Assembly (NCBI GenBank): GCA_034440615.1
Contig: JAOTOM010004012.1
Coordinates: 1-64,000, forward strand
DNA from: Ashinkailepas kermadecensis
Taxonomy: Eukaryota; Arthropoda; Thecostraca; Neolepadidae
Length of the DNA stretch: 64,000 nt
Direction: 5' to 3'
Made by a program: the position numbers and the translations under genes. Under the pieces are notes generated by a model, which did no database searches, was not told where the DNA came from, and saw only the letters and a program-made list of their open reading frames with translations. Positions within the stretch are counted from its first letter, which is position 1. Every line of letters begins with the position of its first letter. Shown one piece after another: positions 60,000-64,000 of this stretch.

Positions 60000-60558
60000 G
60001 TCTCCCCTACCCCAATTTTCGCCAATTTTCCCCAATTTTTCCGGTATCCCCTATCCTCTTCCCCAAGCAAGTCCTTCCCTTGCTTGCAATACTTCTCACT
60101 TTATCAGGAATGTGATAACGGTTTTTTTCTTCAATTCAGTGTTCCCTATGACCTGCCTAGTTTCCCGGAACTATATTCAGAGCCTCCTCGTACCCATTGC
60201 TGGGCAATTGCACTCTCCTCATGCCCAAATGTAACCTATGTAATGCAAACATTTCAATCCTCCCAAAATCCCCCATAGATCTAAGAACTTTACTCCATGC
60301 TCCTTGCAAATCTTCGCCACCCTGCTATTCAGTCCAGTGGCCCCAGGATACCATTCTACATTTGCGCTTGCCATCGGGATGTTGCCACTCCTATCTTCAT
60401 AATTTCTGGTAACATATATATCAAATCCCTGTACTATTTTATTTTTCCATCAGTTTAACACCTTCCTACATTATTCACACCAATATGTACAATTACTGTT
60501 GCACCCTGTCCACTTCCATTCATTACTCAGTCTACCCTACCCCAACATCCATTAAGAG
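60000..60558 (-). pseudogene. CR1-like LINE ORF1: SGNH-esterase C-terminal blocks
   Basis: On the - strand, 60520-60470 reads GQGATVIVHIGVNNVG, matching the GxND-type block of SGNH hydrolases found in ORF1 of CR1-like LINEs. The second N of NN stands where such proteins usually have D. 60360-60270 reads NSRVAKICKEHGVKFLDLWG, the conserved helix and strand before the catalytic DxxH block. 60110-60050 reads NRYHIPDKVRSIA then GKRIG, where the Asp of DxxH appears lost. This part continues the ORF1 fragment at 61.6-62.0 kb after a nested insertion. Confidence 0.75.
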
Positions 60559-60560
60559 GG

Positions 60561-61605
60561 CCACAAAGTCATAAAGTCATAAAGTGATCAGACTTCATAA
60601 GAGCCACAAGGACTCATTCAGGTTAAGTCTGTAAAGGGAAGATACCATAACCCTGGCAAAAACACTCATCACCCCAACCAACACCACATCCCCAATTCCA
60701 AAGAATCCATCCACCAGCATCCCACCACTCATCAATGCCTATCTACCCACCTATCCAGCCCTATTCACTCGATCCCATATATCACATGTGGCTTGAGTAC
60801 TCTACCAATAATTTTCAGACTCCATCAATGCTTATAGGAGCCTGTACAGTGCACACCTACTTAGCATAAATCTCACTCCATCTATCACTACTTTGAACTC
60901 AAAAACAAGATTTTGCAGCCTAAAAATGTTGTTCACCATAGTTTTAAATACATTCGATGAAGAACTCCTCACAACATCAGCAGGCAGACTATTCCACTGA
61001 TCAACAATCCTTTGACTGAAGACCTGTTGTCGCTTAACTGTCATACACCTTGATTTGTCTAATCTGAATTGATAACCCCTATCCGATAGTCTAAATAGAA
61101 GGACATCTTTCGGATTGGCCTGACCTACCCCTTTAGTGATTGTATACATTTAAATCATATCACCCCTTAATCTACCATACTTTAGTGAGTACATATCTAA
61201 TGCCATAAGCCTTCTCCCATATTCTCATTTACCTAGACTACTGATGAGTCTAGTGGCTTTGCGCTACACTCTTTCTAGCATATCTGTGTCTTTTTCTAAG
61301 TAGGGGCCTGTACAGAATATTCCAAGTGGGGTCGCACATAGGCCAAGTGCAGTATTTTCATCACTTCCTTGCTCTTATACCTTACATTCCCATTAATGAT
61401 TCCCAGCATTCTGATTGCCCTGTTCCCACCTGAGATACATTCTTTTTCTGCATTAAGATCATTTGAAACTGACACACCTGAATCTCTTTCCTCTTCAGTA
61501 ACATCCAGTTGCATACCTCCTATTGTATAACTGAAAGTCTCACCTTCAGACCCCAGATCTATATCCTTACATTTGTCATAGTTGAAAGACATCTGCCATT
61601 GATCA
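60561..61605 (-). mobile_element. nested 5'-truncated CR1-like LINE with RT C-terminus and 3' tail
   Basis: On the - strand it opens abruptly with ADQWQMSFNYDKCK (about 61600). It continues TFSYTIGGMQLDVTEEERD, SGVSVSNDL, IRMLGIINGNVRYKSKEV and LAYVRPHLEY, then after a shift RKATRLISSLGK. Positions 61149-60900 read RGYQFRLDKSRCMTVKRQQ, FSQRIVDQWNSLPADVV and SNVFKTMVN. This is the typical C-terminal end of CR1-type ORF2. A 3' region of about 270 bp ends in a short tandem tail (ACTTTATG units, 60561-60585), as CR1-like elements do instead of poly(A). It sits between SGNH block I and block II of another LINE. Confidence 0.8.
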
Positions 61606-61960
61606 GCCCCATGGAAAGCAGATTCGAATCCTTCTACTCGAGTTCCTACTACAGAATGAACGATCAATATACGTAACTCTTCAGTCCCCTTCAACCAAAA
61701 CTTCCCTCTCGCTTTCTTTAGCTACATTTTCACTCCCACCTCCATCCCGACTAACATTACACCCCCTATCTTGCAATGCCTTAAACCTACTATGCATTTC
61801 GAGGTCAGGGTTCATTTTCCTTAAAGCTATCCTAGTGCTCCTACGCCAAGTCACTGTTCACTCCCCTCTACTATCCTGGGCTCCACTACTATCACCATCA
61901 CTAGCACTCATAGAATCCTGCACCTTGCCTGCTTCACTGTCATTTACCGATAATGGACCA
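61606..61960 (-). pseudogene. CR1-like LINE ORF1: N-terminal part and SGNH block I
   Basis: On the - strand, about 61950-61700 reads a Ser/Asp-rich stretch (QDSMSASDGDSSGAQDSRGE) with one stop. Then come TRIALRKMNPDLEMHSRFKA and, at about 61690-61610, EREVLVEGD, a TGA stop, RVTYIDRS and RRIRICFPWG. This is the VVGDSxxRxxD block holding the catalytic serine of SGNH esterases. Here the serine position itself is a TGA, a one-base change from TCA. Homology stops at CFPWG, where the nested LINE begins. Confidence 0.75.
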
Positions 61961-62515
61961 CATCACTAAACACCTCAGGCGCTTTAGCTCCCTTATTATC
62001 TCTATCTTCCTACTCAAATCAACAATGACTCCCCATTACACTCACACTTTCACCAGCCACCTCCTTGCATTCCTATATTATCTTTTTATATTTCATTTGT
62101 TTCGTTATTTTTACTTTGTTTTTATATTTCCTTATTACTAAATAGTAAAGTTTTTGTTTCATCAATGTATGAAGCTAACCAGCTACTAACGTAACTGATC
62201 GGTGTACGAGCTACCTAGCTTAATTTAACTAACACTCAAGCTTGCTCTGCACACACAATGGGAAAAGTAAACCATCCTTCTACCTACAGAAACTAAGCCT
62301 AAACAACTTCTGCAATTTAATGCAATTACAGCTAAACTAAGCGAAACAAAGGCTGCAGGTACCTTGTTGAGCCAAGATCCTTTCCAGATGCCAACTGCCC
62401 AATATGTAACTCCTTAATTTAGACGTGCACAGTACTTCGCTCACATTTGCTTGAACGGAATATTCTGCTTAGTCGCGTGTAAAAACTCTGAATTATTATT
62501 ATTATTGATGCATTA
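61961..62515. other. AT-rich unique sequence, no supported gene
   Basis: May include the 5' untranslated part of the LINE. No recognisable feature. Confidence 0.4.
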
Positions 62516-62516
62516 C

Positions 62517-62585
62517 ACCGCTGATATTCACTGCTGATATTCACTGCTGATATTCACTGCTGATATTCACTGCTGATATTCACTG
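62517..62585. repeat. 13-bp repeat, 5 copies
   Basis: GCTGATATTCACT is repeated perfectly about five times. Confidence 0.95.
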
Positions 62586-62734
62586 TGGTGCGGGACCGCG
62601 GTGAGCTGCCATGACGCAGGAATGTTGCCGCAACCAATTTCGAATACTGACACGAAAACGACTAATGAAGACCAGAACGACAGAAGATTGAACGATGATG
62701 TAGGGACTCCCCTGGCAGTGAGTCCTTCATCGCC
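62586..62734. other. short unique spacer
   Basis: No feature seen. Confidence 0.4.
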
Positions 62735-63172
62735 AGGATGTCCCAGTGATCCCGCTACTTAACACCATCACTATCCCAGTGATCCTGCCACTTAATGCCA
62801 CCACTATCCCGGTGATCCCACCACTTAATACCATCACTACCGCAGTGATCCCGCCACTTGATGTCATCACTATCACAGCGATACCGCCACTTGATACCAT
62901 CCCACACAGTGATACCGCCACTTGATACCATCCCACACAGCGATACCGCCACTTGATACCATCCCACACAGCGATACCGCCACTTGATACCATCCCACAC
63001 AGCGATACCGCCACTTGATACCATCCCACACAGCGATACCGCCACTTGATACCATCCCACACAGCGATACCGCCACTTGATACCATCCCACACAGCGATA
63101 CCGCCACTTGATACCATCCCACACAGCGATACCGCCACTTGATACCATCCCACACAGTGATCCCGCCAATCG
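62735..63172. repeat. 31-bp minisatellite, about 9 regular and 4 diverged copies
   Basis: GATACCGCCACTTGATACC recurs every 31 bp (for example 62942 and 62973) from about 62879. To the left, 62735-62878 holds diverged copies of about 33 to 36 bp containing GTGATCC(C/T)(G/A)C(C/T)ACTTAA. The - strand frame of 215 codons is a repeat artefact joined to a GGC tract. Confidence 0.95.
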
Positions 63173-63600
63173 ATATTATCACTTGCAGTGCGTTGACTTG
63201 TTCCTCACGACGCTCCTCCAGCGCTGCATCTCTTGCCTCGCACGGTTCCCCTCTCCTTCCCCTTCCTTTCCCACCACGGTGACCTGCAGTTCCGAATTGG
63301 ACGCCGCCGCCACCACCGCCTCCACCGCCACCGCCGCCGCCGCCGCCATCCGGTTGGCACGCAATCATCTGCAAACGCTGCAGCGATGACTTTTACGCCA
63401 AACGGTTTTATGCAGCTTTTACTGCCGTGTAATTACGAGTATTACAGCTGGTACGGCGTGGCTGCGGTGCGCTCGCACTGCGCGGCCCCCACTGCATCGG
63501 GCTGCTGCGCTGCCACATGCGCTGGCAGCGGGCCGGGTCCGCTGAACCAAGCGGCCGGTGTGGCTCCTCAGAGGAGGACGCCGCGCTCAGCAGCGGATAC
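63173..63600. other. GC-rich stretch with CCG/CCA triplet tract
   Basis: Positions 63302-63350 are a (CCG/CCA)n-type tract that would encode poly-Gly on the - strand. The rest is GC-rich with overlapping open frames. No family recognised. Confidence 0.5.
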
Positions 63601-63602
63601 TG

Positions 63603-63965
63603 CGTCAACCACTCAGTGGAGGATACTGAGCGGCCACTCAGTGGAGGATACTGAGCAGCCACTTAGTGGTGGATACTGAGCCGCCACTCAGTGGAGGATA
63701 CTGAGCAGCCACTTAGTGGACGATACTGAGCTACCACTCAGAAGGGGATGCTACACATACCACTCAGCGGAGGATACTGAGCGGCCACTCAGTGGAGGAT
63801 ACTGAGCTACCACTGAGAAGGGGATGCTGCACAAACCACTTAGTAGAGGATGCTATCACTCAGATACTGTGCCAACCACTCACTGGAGGATACCATCACT
63901 CAGGAGGGGAGACTGCGCCAGCAGCTCAGTTGTGCATGCACCACTCAGAAGGGGCTACTGCACGA
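63603..63965. repeat. about 25-bp minisatellite, about 14 copies, diverging rightward
   Basis: CACTCAGTGGAGGATACTGAG starts at 63610 and 63635 and onwards. Copies become irregular (AAGGGGATGCTGCAC, GCCAACCACTCACTGG) toward the window end, where the array may continue. Confidence 0.9.
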
Positions 63966-64000
63966 TTATTCAGTGGCAGTCATTATGCAGCTATTGATTG

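Overview
The window looks like intergenic or intronic DNA of an invertebrate metazoan. It has mixed base composition with islands of CG-rich sequence and no obvious CpG depletion by eye. There is no dense array of long open frames as in bacteria. It carries non-LTR retrotransposons, tRNA-derived SINEs, MITE-like elements and an extraordinary number of minisatellites. I cannot name the species. I found no intact host protein gene and no intact RNA gene.

Layout. From 1 to about 42 kb the sequence is a patchwork of weakly characterised unique DNA, MITE-like remnants and more than twenty unrelated tandem arrays, with unit lengths from 12 to 64 bp. From 42.2 to 43.5 kb lies a broken non-LTR reverse transcriptase on the + strand, interrupted by a 4 x 50 bp array grown from its own coding sequence. 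From 44.9 to 50 kb lie a 53-bp array, a tRNA-like SINE and a 1.1 kb array made almost only of A and C. From 50.1 to 52.2 kb a second LINE lies on the - strand. A 72-bp (24-codon) stretch of its reverse transcriptase has been tandemly amplified in frame. From 52.4 to 54.5 kb come a 40/54-bp composite array and a 41-bp GC-rich array. From 56.0 to 57.1 kb is a decayed gene of a repeat-associated protein family found in invertebrates. From 57.3 to 62.0 kb is a CR1-like LINE on the - strand with an SGNH-esterase ORF1 and an endonuclease/linker ORF2. It is split by a nested 5'-truncated LINE and by a further insertion carrying a SINE. The window ends in 31-bp and 25-bp arrays.

How it fits together. 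Nothing here forms a metabolic or regulatory operon. The story is repeat biology: over thirty separate minisatellite families, by hand count about 15 kb or near a quarter of the window. At least two were visibly born from LINE coding sequence. Several long open frames, up to about 470 codons, are by-products of tandem repeats and not genes. Clusters of short deletions inside three arrays suggest either unusual mutation or unpolished consensus sequence.
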